From Aporophyla lueneburgensis (lineage: Eukaryota; Arthropoda; Insecta; Lepidoptera; Noctuidae), in the NCBI GenBank assembly GCA_932294355.1, contig OW028736.1, positions 35,996,323-36,060,322 on the forward strand: a DNA stretch of 64,000 nt. The letters are read 5' to 3'. A program made the translations under genes and the position numbers. The notes beneath the pieces were generated by a model. The model was not told the origin of the DNA and made no database searches. It worked only from the letters and a program-made list of their open reading frames with translations. The stretch's first letter is position 1. The number at the start of each line of letters is the position of its first letter. Shown piece after piece: positions 1 through 10,039 of the stretch.

Positions 1-78
1 CCTGGGTGGGAATCGAACCCACGACCTCAGTCTTAGCAGTCAGGGTCACTAACCACTAGACTAACAGGCCAGTCAATG
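1..78 (-). mobile_element. tRNA-derived SINE head, cut by window edge
   Basis: Read on the minus strand this begins with a tRNA-like sequence: an A-box-like TTAGTCTAGTGGTTAGTGAC and a B box GGGTTCGATTCCC. The same head recurs at 10221-10295, where the SINE body follows it. The body of this copy would lie beyond the left edge. It is called a SINE rather than a tRNA gene because of that second copy. Confidence 0.7.
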
Positions 79-345
79 ATGATACTGGTGGCGTGTTTCA
101 CCAGGTCTGGATAACGCCCGGTTAAATTATCTGGCAGATAATTGCTTCTACATAAAACGTATTTTATCTGGTAGATAGTACTTGCTAAAATCTGCCATTA
201 ATGTTCCTACTACTGGCACACAGGCCTCTTCTGCTCGAGAGGGAGTGGGCTGTAATCTACCACGCGGACCTAGTGTGTGATGGGAGATCCGTAGATGTCA
301 CATGTCTTCAAAACTTTGGTTTTAGGACATCCCGGGTGCTTTTTT

Positions 346-760
346 TTTCAGGATGGGAAATCATCAAATGACTTCTCCCGCTCTGGGCGGAGCGGGAGGG
401 CGTGTCAGACTTTTACTGACTAAAACCCACCCGTGTTCCATCAGTTGCCAATGTGCCAGGGTCACGGTATCTCTTTCGAACAATCACGCGACCCCGGCAG
501 GCATCGGTCCTAGCAGACCCCTACACTGCTGCTGACATCTCTTTGAGGCGCGCGTGGAACACTACGCGCCGTCGACCCGAGCCTGGTCCTTACCGGGCGG
601 CGAGCTACCCATTGCTCGCCGCCCGCAAACTCGCGCCTACGGTGGCCGGGAGTCCGCAATCGACTCCCGACGCCCGGAGCGTCTCTTCCTGCGCCGGCAT
701 CCCGGTTGCTTTACGATGTTTTCCTTCACCGTTTTGGGAGCGGGGGTGACGAAATTATTT
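346..760 (+). repeat. GC-rich dispersed repeat (non-LTR 3'-region type)
   Basis: This stretch has two recognisable parts. The first contains GTGTCAGACTTTTACTGAC and recurs at about 45480-45560. The second contains TCTTTGAGGCGCGCGTG and GCGCCGTCGACCCGAGCC and recurs at 17520-17870. Short open frames here do not look like proteins. I recognise the motif as common in lepidopteran genomes and suspect a non-LTR retrotransposon 3' region, but the class is an inference. Confidence 0.5.
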
Positions 761-812
761 ACAGTTAAGCGCGTGCCTAGGTTCGAACTCATGACCTACT
801 ACTGGCAAGTCG

Positions 813-1137
813 CACAGTGGAACGAATGTATGGGAGCGGTTGGACGTAGACATGTCTGAAAAAAAAGAGTAAAATTATGCCAAACTAATGATGCCATCTT
901 ATTCGATTACTTAATGCCTTCATAACTTGTGGTGATGAATTTCTTCATAACTCCCATATTTCGGGAGTAATTTGAGAAAATGTGAAATTTTACTATGAAA
1001 ATGAGTGTATCGAGCTCTCTCCCTCCTGATTCCGGGCTTGTTTCAAGTAGCGGTCTCTAATATCATGATGCTAATACTAAGAGCTATATTTAATACTAAG
1101 ACACATAGTGCGCCAAATGTGCACTTTCTGGGATAAA
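813..1137 (+). repeat. Transib left terminal inverted repeat
   Basis: About 325 bp matching the reverse complement of 3927-4250 with only a handful of mismatches, for example around 850-875 and 1060-1078. The outermost bases are CACAGTGGAACGAATG. The inner edge is at GGATAAA (1131-1137). Confidence 0.93.
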
Positions 1138-1456
1138 GAGTGATGTTTATTTTATAACACAATTTTTTTATTTTTTGTTTATTTTGTTGATTAAAACCGT
1201 TTTTCTAAAGGTTTACCTTATTACAATAACATTTCTGAGCAGCCAATTAGAGAAGATATAAGCTAATTAGGATATATAATTAGGGACTTAAGGTTTACAT
1301 ATAAAACTGATGCACTAATGATTACTGATAAGAACATTGCTATTATTTAATTACTAAATGGCTCTTAATACACTAATTTAGCATGCATCATTTACTAATT
1401 ATCACAATAACTAATTACCTTGCAATATTTAACAAAGGATACCTGGGATACCTGGA

Positions 1457-1500
1457 TTTTATATAAATAGGTCACTATTAGTAACTTTAAAATCAGTGTT
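1457..1500 (+). promoter_or_regulatory. Putative Transib transposase promoter
   Basis: TATATAA at 1460-1466 is followed by an arthropod-type initiator TCAGT at 1493-1497, about 33 bp downstream and 40 bp before the transposase ATG. The spacing is slightly long for a TATA/Inr pair. The initiation site is an inference. Confidence 0.45.
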
Positions 1501-1535
1501 GATTTACACCTCGTTGTATCCAAGCTAATCTCGCA

Positions 1536-3665
1536 ATGTATTTTCCAAATTTTAATACAAATCTTGATATTCACGTTGCTTTATGCGCACGCGCACATAA
1601 AGATTTACGCGACTTTAACTATTTGTTCAGTGTTTTAAAAGATAACAGTTGTGTTCAGTTATGTGAAAGTGCTGAAACAAGTTTAAAAGACTGGTGTCGT
1701 CGATTTTGCTACCGCATTTATGCAAAATGGACACAGTCTGGAAGAAGCACAGATAAGTTTCGGAAGAAACATGAGATTTGGCTACAGGCTGCAATTCAAT
1801 GGCCGGAATTACAGAATGAAAATATGGAACCTTCTACAGAAAATATAAGTGACGTCATCGAGCCCATAATTTCTCCTGCTAAATCTGATGCTTCAACTTG
1901 TACACATCCTAGTCCTCGTAAATCTTTTGAGGACCTTAGTAACCGGCAAAAAAGAAGACGCACTGAAGATAGTCTTTCATGCAGCAGTAGCAGCGCTGAA
2001 ATTATGTTTTCGGCCGAAAGGGCGCTTCAAAAGGCAGGACAAAGCGATACAGCTTATGTTATGAAATACTTGACGGAGAATCCAGAAGAGGCCTCAAAAA
2101 TCAAAGCCTTCATTGAAGGTAAATCAATTCAGGTACGGGAAATATCCCCTTTGAAGGCATTGGCTCTTTATGTATCGATGAACTTATCGAAATGGCGCTA
2201 TAACACTCTTCGGGATTTCAACACTCAAGAAGGAGCTCTTCAATACCCGAGTTACTACATGTTGGTTAAAGAAAAAATTAAGTGCTATCCGGCCAAAGAA
2301 GATCTCACAGTTACAGAGAGCTCTGCAAAAATCAAATTACAAGCCTCGATGGATTTAACCTCAAGAAGACTTATTAGGTCGTTAGAAACCCCTGTTGATC
2401 CCAATCAACAGCTCGTATTGACCAGCAAATGGGGTTTTGACGGATCATCTAGCCAAAGCATTTATCATCAAAGGACGAGTGAAGATGAGCAAATCGATCT
2501 TGCTAGTAATTTTATGATTAGTCTTGTACCACTGCGGCTCGTCTCAAAAGGTGTAACAATTTGGGAAAACGAGCGACCATCTTCCACTTCATTTTGCCGG
2601 CCAATATTGTTTAAGTTTATAAAGGAAACCAAAGAAAATGTGCAGAGAGAGATGGCTGAAATCGAAGCAGAGATTGAAGCCTTAACTCCATCCACCATCA
2701 CTGATGGAATTAGTGTCAAACACCAACTGCTGTTGACAATGATTGATGGTAAAATTCATTCCATTATATCCAATACAGCAGCTTCAGTGTGTGACATATG
2801 CAAGGCTTGTCCTAAAGAAATGAATAATTTAGAGTTAATCAAAGATAAACACGCAAACGAGGACATGTATAAATATAGCTTAAGCACCCTTCACGCTTGG
2901 ATTCGCTCAATGGAATGCTTATTACACATTTCCTACAAATTAGACATAAAATCATGGCAAGTAAGGGGTGATATAGCAAAAAGGCAAGTTGATGACAGGA
3001 AGAAAAGAGTTCAAGAGGCTGTAAGAAGAGAAACGGGCTTACTTCTCGATGTTGTGAAACAAGGCAGTGGATCCACCAACAATGGCAACTCGGCAAGGAG
3101 ATTTTTTGAAAACTACACTAAATCTGCTGAACTGACCGGAATAGATGCTATGCTTTTAAGAAAAATCTGTGTGATCTTGCAGTGTATTTCATCAGGAGAG
3201 AAGATCAACGTAACTAAATTCCGAGAGTTCTGCTTTGATACTGCTAAGCTTTACGTGGAGTTATACCCATGGTATTATATGCCTTCTTCACTTCATAAAA
3301 TTTTAATGCATGGGCCAGACATAGTTCAGAACATGTCAATTGTGCCCATTGGTTTTCTATCCGAAGAGGCATCTGAGGCTAGAAATAAAGATTTTAGAAA
3401 ATATAGAGAGGGGCATTCTCGAAAGCATAGCAGTATCTCATGCAATGAAGATATTATGCACAATCTTTTACTGTCTTCTGATCCACTTGTTACAAGTATC
3501 CGTCCAAAAGGAAATAAGTTTGTAAAAAAATCTTCTTTTAAGGAATTTTATGAGCTTACGGATTCTGAGAAAAGTGATATCGAATTTGTTAACATAAATG
3601 ATTTAGCGGACATCGATTCTGAATTTGAATTAATTGATGATGATGATGATGACGAAGATAATTAA
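1536..3665 (+). CDS. Transib transposase (RAG1-core homologue), intact
   Basis: This is a 709-residue DDE recombinase that would cut at CACAGTG-type ends and insert with 5-bp duplications in the nucleus. Visible signatures follow the RAG1 core order. The first catalytic Asp is at about residue 302 in KWGFDGSS. The second is Asp404 in MIDGK. Glu610/611 lies in LSEEASEARNKDFRKYR, matching the region of the third RAG1 acidic residue. The zinc site is also conserved: Cys419 and Cys422 (CDIC) pair with His587 and His592 (HKILMH). The GNSARRFF segment (517-524) corresponds to GNFARK of RAG1. The N-terminal 200 residues are basic and Ser-rich (KRRR at 139-142); the C-terminus ends in an Asp run. The ATG at 1536 is the first in frame and there are no stops or shifts. 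Length is normal for Transib. Domain calls rest on remembered family motifs. Confidence 0.92.
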   Translation: MYFPNFNTNLDIHVALCARAHKDLRDFNYLFSVLKDNSCVQLCESAETSLKDWCRRFCYRIYAKWTQSGRSTDKFRKKHEIWLQAAIQWPELQNENMEPSTENISDVIEPIISPAKSDASTCTHPSPRKSFEDLSNRQKRRRTEDSLSCSSSSAEIMFSAERALQKAGQSDTAYVMKYLTENPEEASKIKAFIEGKSIQVREISPLKALALYVSMNLSKWRYNTLRDFNTQEGALQYPSYYMLVKEKIKCYPAKEDLTVTESSAKIKLQASMDLTSRRLIRSLETPVDPNQQLVLTSKWGFDGSSSQSIYHQRTSEDEQIDLASNFMISLVPLRLVSKGVTIWENERPSSTSFCRPILFKFIKETKENVQREMAEIEAEIEALTPSTITDGISVKHQLLLTMIDGKIHSIISNTAASVCDICKACPKEMNNLELIKDKHANEDMYKYSLSTLHAWIRSMECLLHISYKLDIKSWQVRGDIAKRQVDDRKKRVQEAVRRETGLLLDVVKQGSGSTNNGNSARRFFENYTKSAELTGIDAMLLRKICVILQCISSGEKINVTKFREFCFDTAKLYVELYPWYYMPSSLHKILMHGPDIVQNMSIVPIGFLSEEASEARNKDFRKYREGHSRKHSSISCNEDIMHNLLLSSDPLVTSIRPKGNKFVKKSSFKEFYELTDSEKSDIEFVNINDLADIDSEFELIDDDDDDEDN

Positions 3666-3926
3666 ATGATGTTATTGTTTTAAAATGTGTAACTTAGTAA
3701 ATTAGAGCTTACATCTTAATTATTTATTGTACTTTTAATGAAACTAGGTAATTTATTATCAACTTACTTAAAAGTCATACTCTCATCAGTTCTTGTGAAT
3801 ATTTTTGTTAATATATATTTCTGTATATATATAATATATTTATAGACCTCTTAATAAGTCTGTCTGCGGTTTAAAGTAAATACAAATGGGGAAAAAACGT
3901 TTTTTTTTTTAAATTTTCATTTCCTT

Positions 3927-4250
3927 TTATCCCAGAAAGTGCACATTTGGCGCACTATGTGTCTTAGTATTAAATATAGCTCTTAGTAATAGCATTACGA
4001 TATTAGAGACCGCTACTTGAAACAAGCCCGGAATCAGGAGGGAGAGAGCTCGATACACTCATTTTCATAGTAAAATTTCACATTTTCTCAAATTACTCCC
4101 GAAATATGGGAGTTATGAAGAAATTCATCACCACAATTTATGAAGGCATTAAGTAATCGAATAAGATGGCATCATTAGTTTGTCATAATTTTACTCTTAT
4201 TTTTCGGACATGTCTACGTCCAACCGCTCCCATACATTCGTTCCACTGTG
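3927..4250 (+). repeat. Transib right terminal inverted repeat
   Basis: Inverted partner of 813-1137, ending in CCACTGTG at 4250 and followed directly by the duplicated AGTCG. The interval 3666-3926 between the stop codon and this repeat is AT-rich 3' UTR with no further ORF. Confidence 0.93.
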
Positions 4251-4364
4251 AGTCGGGGCCGATACCACTAAGTTACCTCTGCTCACAGATAGAACAGTGC
4301 TTACCTAGCCAGATATTATTGTCGCAGAAGCAAATTGAAGGACGTAGGTAATGTTTATGAGAAC

Positions 4365-4545
4365 TGCTTCGATGGTCTAGTGGTTGCAAGCGGTACTGGG
4401 TTCGATTCCCAGGTCAGGCAATAGGCTCGAGCCATTTACATGGAACTTACAGCATGGCTGGCGAAACGTGAGTGTACTATAGGTACACCCCTGCCTAACC
4501 CTTCTGGGGATACAGTGCGTTATGTTATTTAGTTTATGACCAGCT
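4365..4545 (+). mobile_element. tRNA-derived SINE
   Basis: A tRNA-like head (GGTCTAGTGGTTGCAAG, then GGGTTCGATTCCCAGG) is followed by a tail reading GTGAGTGTACTATAGGTACA and a CCCTTCTGGGGATA segment. The tail recurs alone at 16670-16745. This arrangement is a common lepidopteran SINE type. Confidence 0.7.
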
Positions 4546-4702
4546 CTTGAATATACCGCCGTATTACATTATCTACCTACTTATAGCAACCATTTATATA
4601 TGTATTTAACCATTTATGTAAAAAAAATGCTAGGCACAAAGGTGATGCTTACTTCTTAAGAAATCTTTTCCAGCTTATCTGCGATAGAAAAGTAAATACA
4701 GA

Positions 4703-4890
4703 TGTTGCATAAATTATAATATCTGTGCTCTAAGTCTAACATGATTGTCTATGTTTATTGTATGTGTGTGTAGTCTATGGTTCTCTGAATAAAAGTCTTC
4801 TTGTCTCACGTGCTATGTAAGTAACACCGAGTTTTATTAAGACACAATAATACCCCAGCAGCCCTGCACATATCTAGCAAATATGTGACA
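4703..4890 (+). repeat. Gypsy 5' LTR
   Basis: 188 bp, TG...CA, with a polyadenylation hexamer AATAAA at 4788-4793. No differences from 9001-9188 were seen. Confidence 0.95.
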
Positions 4891-4908
4891 GTGGCGACGA
4901 GGATAAAA
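4891..4908 (+). promoter_or_regulatory. Gypsy primer-binding site
   Basis: TGGCGACGAGGA starts at 4892, directly after the LTR. TGGCG is the expected complement of a CCA-ended tRNA. The longer match resembles the 3' end of a serine tRNA (GCU type) as I remember it; the tRNA identity is an inference. Confidence 0.6.
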
Positions 4909-4998
4909 AGAAAACAGTTAAAGTTTTACGTGTTACGTCCGTAAACTACAAAGAAAGTTATTAATTTCGTCTTGTTACGTCGGACGAAATTTCACAAA

Positions 4999-7900
4999 AT
5001 GGCGGCTGCTGGGCTCTCACTGCCTGAGTTTTCAGCTTCAAAATGCACATTTAAGGTGTACAAACAGGTGTTTGAAAACAAAATGAAGATCCACGAGGTG
5101 GATGAAACGAAGTGGTCGCAATATTTAATCTCGTTTATTGGTTTTGACATGGTCACGTTGCTGTCAGAACTCTGTTTCCCGAAAACACCACAGGATAAAA
5201 CGTATTCTGAATTAGTGGAACTTGTTGAAAAACACTTGGAGCCACAACAATCAGAAATTGCGGAAACATATAAGTTTATGAAACGCGAACAGTTGGCAGA
5301 CGAGTCCATCTGTGAGTTTGTGGCGGCGTTAAAGAAATTGGCACAGACGTGCAACTTTGCCATACATTTAGAAAGATGTTTAAGAGATAAATTCGTTCAT
5401 GGATTAAAGAGTGAAAGCATAGTAAAAAGATTATTTGTTGAAGAAAATTTAACATTTGCAAAAGCAGTGGAAATAGCAATGAACATGGAGCTGGCGGAGA
5501 AAGGAGCAAAATTAATAACTGCTGGCAGTTCTGGGCAAGAAAGCTCAGACATAAACAAAATAAGTAAAGAACATGTGAGCATTAAATGTCATTCCTGCGG
5601 GAAGATGGGGCATGTAAAACCCCAATGCAAATTTAAAGATGAAGAATGTTTTAAATGCCACAAGAAAGGGCATATGGCAAGTGTTTGCAAAGCAAACAGT
5701 AAGAAAACTTTGACACCCAAGAAGGTCCATGAAATTACAAATGATGAAGAATTTTCTGTTATGAAAGTTAGTGAAGTAAAATTTAATAGTGAATATGTGT
5801 GTGATAGTTGTGATCTGTCCAGTTTATTTCAGGAAACAGAGAGTCAATTAAATATTAACAAAGTGGTATCAATAGATGAGAAGCGTCCAAGTCCTTGGTA
5901 TATAACTTTAAAAATTAATAATGTAAATATATCATTTGAAATTGATTGTGGATCAGATGTCACGTTAATGCCTGAATCTATGTTCATAGCATCCTTTCCT
6001 AATTTAAAATTATTTCCATGTAACCTAAAGCTATCTGCATATGGTGGTAACAATATCACTGTATTGGGTAAGACAAATGTAAATATTAAAATTAAAAATG
6101 AAGAATACTTAGCAACATTGATTATTGTCAAAGAAGGTAAAAAGCCATTGTTAGGTAGGGATTGGCTGAGTGCTATGAAAATTGATTGGCAAACTTGTAT
6201 AAAACAGTGCAATTTAATAATTCACCAAGATTCACAAATTAAACTCAATAATTTAGTAGAAAAATATAGTGATATATTTTCAGGGACTCCAGGCGAAATT
6301 AAAGGTACTGTAGGCACTTTAAAATTAAAAGAAGCTAACATTAAACCCATTGCATTTAAACCAAGAAGAATAGCTTATGCTTTAGGAAATTTAGTTAAAA
6401 AGGAGCTTGACAAGTTATGTACCGAAGGTAAAATGTATAGAGTGACAAATAAAGAAATAGGCACATGGGCTACACCCATAGTGACCATCATTAAAGGACC
6501 TCACAATATAAGAATCTGTGGGGATTACAAGGTAACAATAAATCCATTTTTGGAGGTGCCAAATCATCCAATCCCTGTCATTGAAGACATTTTTGCAAAA
6601 TTAAATAAAGATGATCAAAATATTAAAACAGTATTTAGTAAAATTGATTTAAGAAAGGCATATATGAACAGGCGAATGGATGAGGAGGCACAAAAGCTTA
6701 TGACAATTACCACACCATGGGGGTTGTATAGACCAACATTCATGATGTTCGGTATGTCACCGGCTCCACAGGAATGGCAAGATTTTATGGATGAACACTT
6801 TAATATGCCAAATGTATATTGTTTCATTGACGATATTTTGGTTGCAAGTGGTGATGTTGATTGCCATTTAAAAACTTTAGAGTGTATATTTCAAAAACTC
6901 GAAAAATTAAATATTAAAGTAAATAAAGAGAAAACTGTGTTGATGTCCCCACAATTAGAGTATTGTGGGCATGTGATTGATAAGGAAGGTATTCACAAGA
7001 CACCAGGGCACATCAAGGCCATATTGGAAGCACCACAACCTAAAAATATTAAAGAATTACGTAGTTTCCTTGGCACTATTAATTTTTATCATAAATTTCT
7101 AAAGAATGCTGCTGAAAATTTAAAACCTTTATATACATTATTAAAGAATTCAGAAAAGTGGGTATGGTCTAAGCAACAAGAATTAGCGTATGAATGGGCC
7201 AAGAAAGCTATTGTATCAGATCAAGTATTAATTCATTATAATCCAAAGCTACCAGTGGTATTGAGCTGTGACGCTTCCAAGTATGGGTTAGGAGCTTGTT
7301 TAGCTCATGAAATTAGGTTAGGTAATAATATTATTGAACGCCCTATTGCTTTTGCAAGCAGAACACTCAATGACGCAGAAGTAAAATATTCACAAATAGA
7401 TAAAGAAGCCTTAGCTATTATATGGGCAGTTAAGAAATTTGATTTGTATTTAAAAGGTAGAACATTTACATTGGTTACTGACCATAAACCTCTGATATCT
7501 ATATTTAATCCAAATAAAACAGCTGGTAGTATAAATGCAGATAGAATGACTAGGTGGGCATTAATTTTATGTAATTATAGTTATGATATAAAGTACAGGA
7601 CTTCACAACATAATGCGGCAGCAGATTTTCCCTCTAGGTTGCCAATTAAAAATAGTAATGAGGAGGATATAATTAATCTGGAAGGCAACATTAATAGCAT
7701 TGTATTGGATAATCCACCAGTAACTTTATCTGAAATTGCTAAACATACTCAGAAAGACCCTATTTTAAGCAAGGTCTGTACTTACTTAAGGGAGGGCTGG
7801 CCAAAGTTGATTAATAGAGATTTATGTAATTTTAAAGGCAAAGAGACTGAGTTATATATAATTAAAGATTGCATTATATGGAGGGATAGAGTAGTTATAC

Positions 7901-8964
7901 CTGACAGTCTAAAGGATAATGTTTTAACTGAACTGCATTCTGGTCATTTGGGCATTAATAAAATGTTATCTTTAGCTAATAGTTGTTTTTGGTGGCCAAA
8001 CATCACAAATGATATAAAAACATTAACTAATAATTGTGCAGGTTGTTTACAAAATAGGAACTTACCACCTATCAAACCTATACATAGATGGGAGTGGCCA
8101 GAGGAGCCATGGAAACGTATACATGCTGATTTTGCTGGTCCATTTTTAGGGCATATGTGGTTAATCATTGTAGATGCACACTCAAAATGGCCAGAAGTAG
8201 TTAAAATGAACAATATTACCTCCAACAGTACAATTAAATGTCTACGTAGTATTTTTGCTAGATTTGGTCTACCGGAACAAATAGTGACTGATAATGGTCC
8301 ACAATGGACATCTGAAGAGTTTAATACTTTTTGTAAGAATAATAATATTAGACACATATGTACTGCACCTTATCACCCAGCCAGCAATGGTTTGGCAGAA
8401 AGGGGGGTTCAAACCTTCAAAAAGGCCATGTTAGCATATAAGTTTGATAAAAATTGTTTAGATCATAGTATACAGCAATGGCTATTAGCTTATCGTACGG
8501 CACCACATGCCACAACAGGCAAGGCACCCTGTGAGTTAATGTTCGGTAGAAAACTCCGTACACGTTTATCTTTAATAAAAAAAGATGTAATTATTCCTCG
8601 GCAGTTGATTTGTAAGAAACCTGTAAAGCAATATTTACCAGGTGATAAAGTACTGATTGCATCATATGATAACTCTCGAAAATGGTTAGATGGTGTTATT
8701 GAAAAACCAATAGGAAATGTTATGTATGATGTGCACACTGACAAAGGCATACTCACCAGGAATGTTACTCAGTGTTTGCCTAACCATAGTGTACCTAATG
8801 AAAGTGTATTGGAGCAAGAAAAAGAATCGGAGAAATTAGAAGTAAATATGCCGTTAATTAACAAAGAAATACCAAATAACATTGCTAATTCTCCTATTCT
8901 AGTTCAGCCAGAAGTGCGTAGAAGTGCACGTACTCATAAGCCTGTTCGGAGACTTGATTTGTAG
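4999..8964 (+). CDS. Gypsy Gag-Pol polyprotein
   Basis: One 1321-residue frame counted from the ATG at 4999 (context aaaATGG). The same frame stays open upstream to 4972 but has no ATG there. Order of parts: a Gag-like N-terminal region; two CCHC zinc knuckles (about 197-210 and 217-230); an aspartic protease with DCGSD around Asp316; reverse transcriptase with FIDD at about 609-612; RNase H (Asp758, Glu803, Asp828, Asp876); integrase with a His-Cys zinc site near 980-1016 and DDE residues at about Asp1044, Asp1098 and Glu1134. The protease has Cys where most family members have Thr or Ser after the catalytic Asp. Gag and Pol sit in one frame with no slippage site visible. All enzymes look intact, so the element may be autonomous. 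Confidence 0.94.
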   Translation: MAAAGLSLPEFSASKCTFKVYKQVFENKMKIHEVDETKWSQYLISFIGFDMVTLLSELCFPKTPQDKTYSELVELVEKHLEPQQSEIAETYKFMKREQLADESICEFVAALKKLAQTCNFAIHLERCLRDKFVHGLKSESIVKRLFVEENLTFAKAVEIAMNMELAEKGAKLITAGSSGQESSDINKISKEHVSIKCHSCGKMGHVKPQCKFKDEECFKCHKKGHMASVCKANSKKTLTPKKVHEITNDEEFSVMKVSEVKFNSEYVCDSCDLSSLFQETESQLNINKVVSIDEKRPSPWYITLKINNVNISFEIDCGSDVTLMPESMFIASFPNLKLFPCNLKLSAYGGNNITVLGKTNVNIKIKNEEYLATLIIVKEGKKPLLGRDWLSAMKIDWQTCIKQCNLIIHQDSQIKLNNLVEKYSDIFSGTPGEIKGTVGTLKLKEANIKPIAFKPRRIAYALGNLVKKELDKLCTEGKMYRVTNKEIGTWATPIVTIIKGPHNIRICGDYKVTINPFLEVPNHPIPVIEDIFAKLNKDDQNIKTVFSKIDLRKAYMNRRMDEEAQKLMTITTPWGLYRPTFMMFGMSPAPQEWQDFMDEHFNMPNVYCFIDDILVASGDVDCHLKTLECIFQKLEKLNIKVNKEKTVLMSPQLEYCGHVIDKEGIHKTPGHIKAILEAPQPKNIKELRSFLGTINFYHKFLKNAAENLKPLYTLLKNSEKWVWSKQQELAYEWAKKAIVSDQVLIHYNPKLPVVLSCDASKYGLGACLAHEIRLGNNIIERPIAFASRTLNDAEVKYSQIDKEALAIIWAVKKFDLYLKGRTFTLVTDHKPLISIFNPNKTAGSINADRMTRWALILCNYSYDIKYRTSQHNAAADFPSRLPIKNSNEEDIINLEGNINSIVLDNPPVTLSEIAKHTQKDPILSKVCTYLREGWPKLINRDLCNFKGKETELYIIKDCIIWRDRVVIPDSLKDNVLTELHSGHLGINKMLSLANSCFWWPNITNDIKTLTNNCAGCLQNRNLPPIKPIHRWEWPEEPWKRIHADFAGPFLGHMWLIIVDAHSKWPEVVKMNNITSNSTIKCLRSIFARFGLPEQIVTDNGPQWTSEEFNTFCKNNNIRHICTAPYHPASNGLAERGVQTFKKAMLAYKFDKNCLDHSIQQWLLAYRTAPHATTGKAPCELMFGRKLRTRLSLIKKDVIIPRQLICKKPVKQYLPGDKVLIASYDNSRKWLDGVIEKPIGNVMYDVHTDKGILTRNVTQCLPNHSVPNESVLEQEKESEKLEVNMPLINKEIPNNIANSPILVQPEVRRSARTHKPVRRLDL

Positions 8965-8988
8965 TAATTTCATAAATTAATAAAACTT

Positions 8989-9000
8989 AGAAGAGAGGAG
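8989..9000 (+). promoter_or_regulatory. Gypsy polypurine tract
   Basis: AGAAGAGAGGAG lies directly before the 3' LTR and would prime plus-strand DNA synthesis. Confidence 0.75.
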
Positions 9001-9188
9001 TGTTGCATAAATTATAATATCTGTGCTCTAAGTCTAACATGATTGTCTATGTTTATTGTATGTGTGTGTAGTCTATGGTTCTCTGAATAAAAGTCTTCTT
9101 GTCTCACGTGCTATGTAAGTAACACCGAGTTTTATTAAGACACAATAATACCCCAGCAGCCCTGCACATATCTAGCAAATATGTGACA
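9001..9188 (+). repeat. Gypsy 3' LTR
   Basis: 188 bp copy of the 5' LTR, followed by the target duplication ACAGA. Confidence 0.95.
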
Positions 9189-9554
9189 ACAGAGATGTCG
9201 ACAAAATAATGAACACACAACAACTATGATGAATTGAAATGATAGTGTTCTTTCACTTGTCTTTTAAAAACTACAACACTTCACAGTCCCGTCTAATTTC
9301 AGTAAGTGTTGCATACGTAAGTCCTTGAGGATTCTACGAATAGTTTCCGTGTGATATTGATGCGAAATCTGATAGTACAATCTAGATAGGTACTCTGTCA
9401 ATAATGTCAGTAATGCCTAGCACTCGATTCTAAAGATGTTTCACAGTATCGTGCGTATTATAGGCGAAAGTATAATTCCGATTTCTTCATAGGTACCCAT
9501 CTCAGCGGATCATTCTATATCCTACTTTTACCCACTTTTATAATTTATACTCTA

Positions 9555-9680
9555 ATACTCTTTTTTTCTAATAATATAAATTCGAAAGTAAATCTGTCTG
9601 TCCATCTGTCTATAACCTTCTCACGCCTTGGCGGCTGAACGGATTTTGATGTAATTTGGCACGCAGGTAAATTATAAATG
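9555..9680 (-). repeat. Helitron-like repeat, 5' fragment
   Basis: The run AAATTCGAAAGTAAATCTGT followed by GGCGGCTGAACGGATTTTGA and a 'TTGGCACGCAGG' segment is the 5' part of a very common short insect repeat. Other parts of this family are at 29640-29834 and 48271-48437. The Helitron assignment is inferred from the hairpin plus CTAGT end of fuller copies; the strand is tentative. Confidence 0.4.
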
Positions 9681-9812
9681 ATTTTATTTCTGTAAGTAAG
9701 TTTCTACGAACTTTTACACGACAATTATATTTTTAAAACTATTTGAGATCGGCGTTTCCTATTTTACTACTCTGAGAAGAAAGGCCGAAACAAAACACAC
9801 GTTGACCGTGAC
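9680..9812 (-). repeat. LINE 3' end, 5'-truncated copy
   Basis: TTTTACACGACAATTATATT followed by TACTCTGAGAAGAAAGGCCG matches the 3' end of the LINE at 53770-56880 and, inverted, 31413-31505. It is a short 5'-truncated copy of that LINE family. The stretch 9189-9554 between the Gypsy element and these repeats shows nothing I can name. Confidence 0.6.
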
Positions 9813-10039
9813 AACGTTATATCCTTGTAACTACATAGGATATAACGTTCCCATGGGATAATTTCAACGTCCATCGGGAACAAAACCTACCACGCCGGCC
9901 TCATCTAGTTTTAAAAACATTCGAGTGACGTAAAATTGTTCTTACACACGGCTACAGATCAAGCTTTACATTTCCAGTTTTAGCTCACCTCGCATTGTTT
10001 AGGCTTTTCCTACAATGAAATATCAGCTTATATAATATC

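Larger units (their letters stand above)
813..4250 (+). mobile_element. Complete Transib DNA transposon (RAG1-like)
   Basis: The element is 3438 bp long. It starts with CACAGTGG at 813 and ends with the reverse complement at 4250. It is flanked by the 5-bp duplication AGTCG (808-812 and 4251-4255), and 5-bp duplications are the Transib hallmark. Long inverted repeats (813-1137 and 3927-4250) bracket a single intron-less transposase gene (1536-3665). The terminal CACAGTG equals the consensus heptamer of vertebrate V(D)J recombination signals, as expected for the superfamily from which RAG1 derives. All parts needed for autonomy appear present. The 325-bp inverted repeats are much longer than the short terminal repeats I associate with most Transibs. 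Confidence 0.93.
4703..9188 (+). mobile_element. Complete Ty3/Gypsy LTR retrotransposon
   Basis: Two 188-bp LTRs (4703-4890 and 9001-9188) appear identical by eye. They begin TGTTGC and end GTGACA. The element is flanked by the 5-bp duplication ACAGA (4698-4702, 9189-9193). A primer-binding site follows the 5' LTR, a purine tract precedes the 3' LTR, and one uninterrupted Gag-Pol frame fills the middle. There is no envelope-like gene. Identical LTRs and an open frame point to a recent insertion. Confidence 0.95.

Noticed and set aside
353..859. Overlapping plus-strand ORFs of about 100 codons
   Set aside because: They lie in a GC-rich dispersed repeat, have unnatural composition and run into the Transib end.
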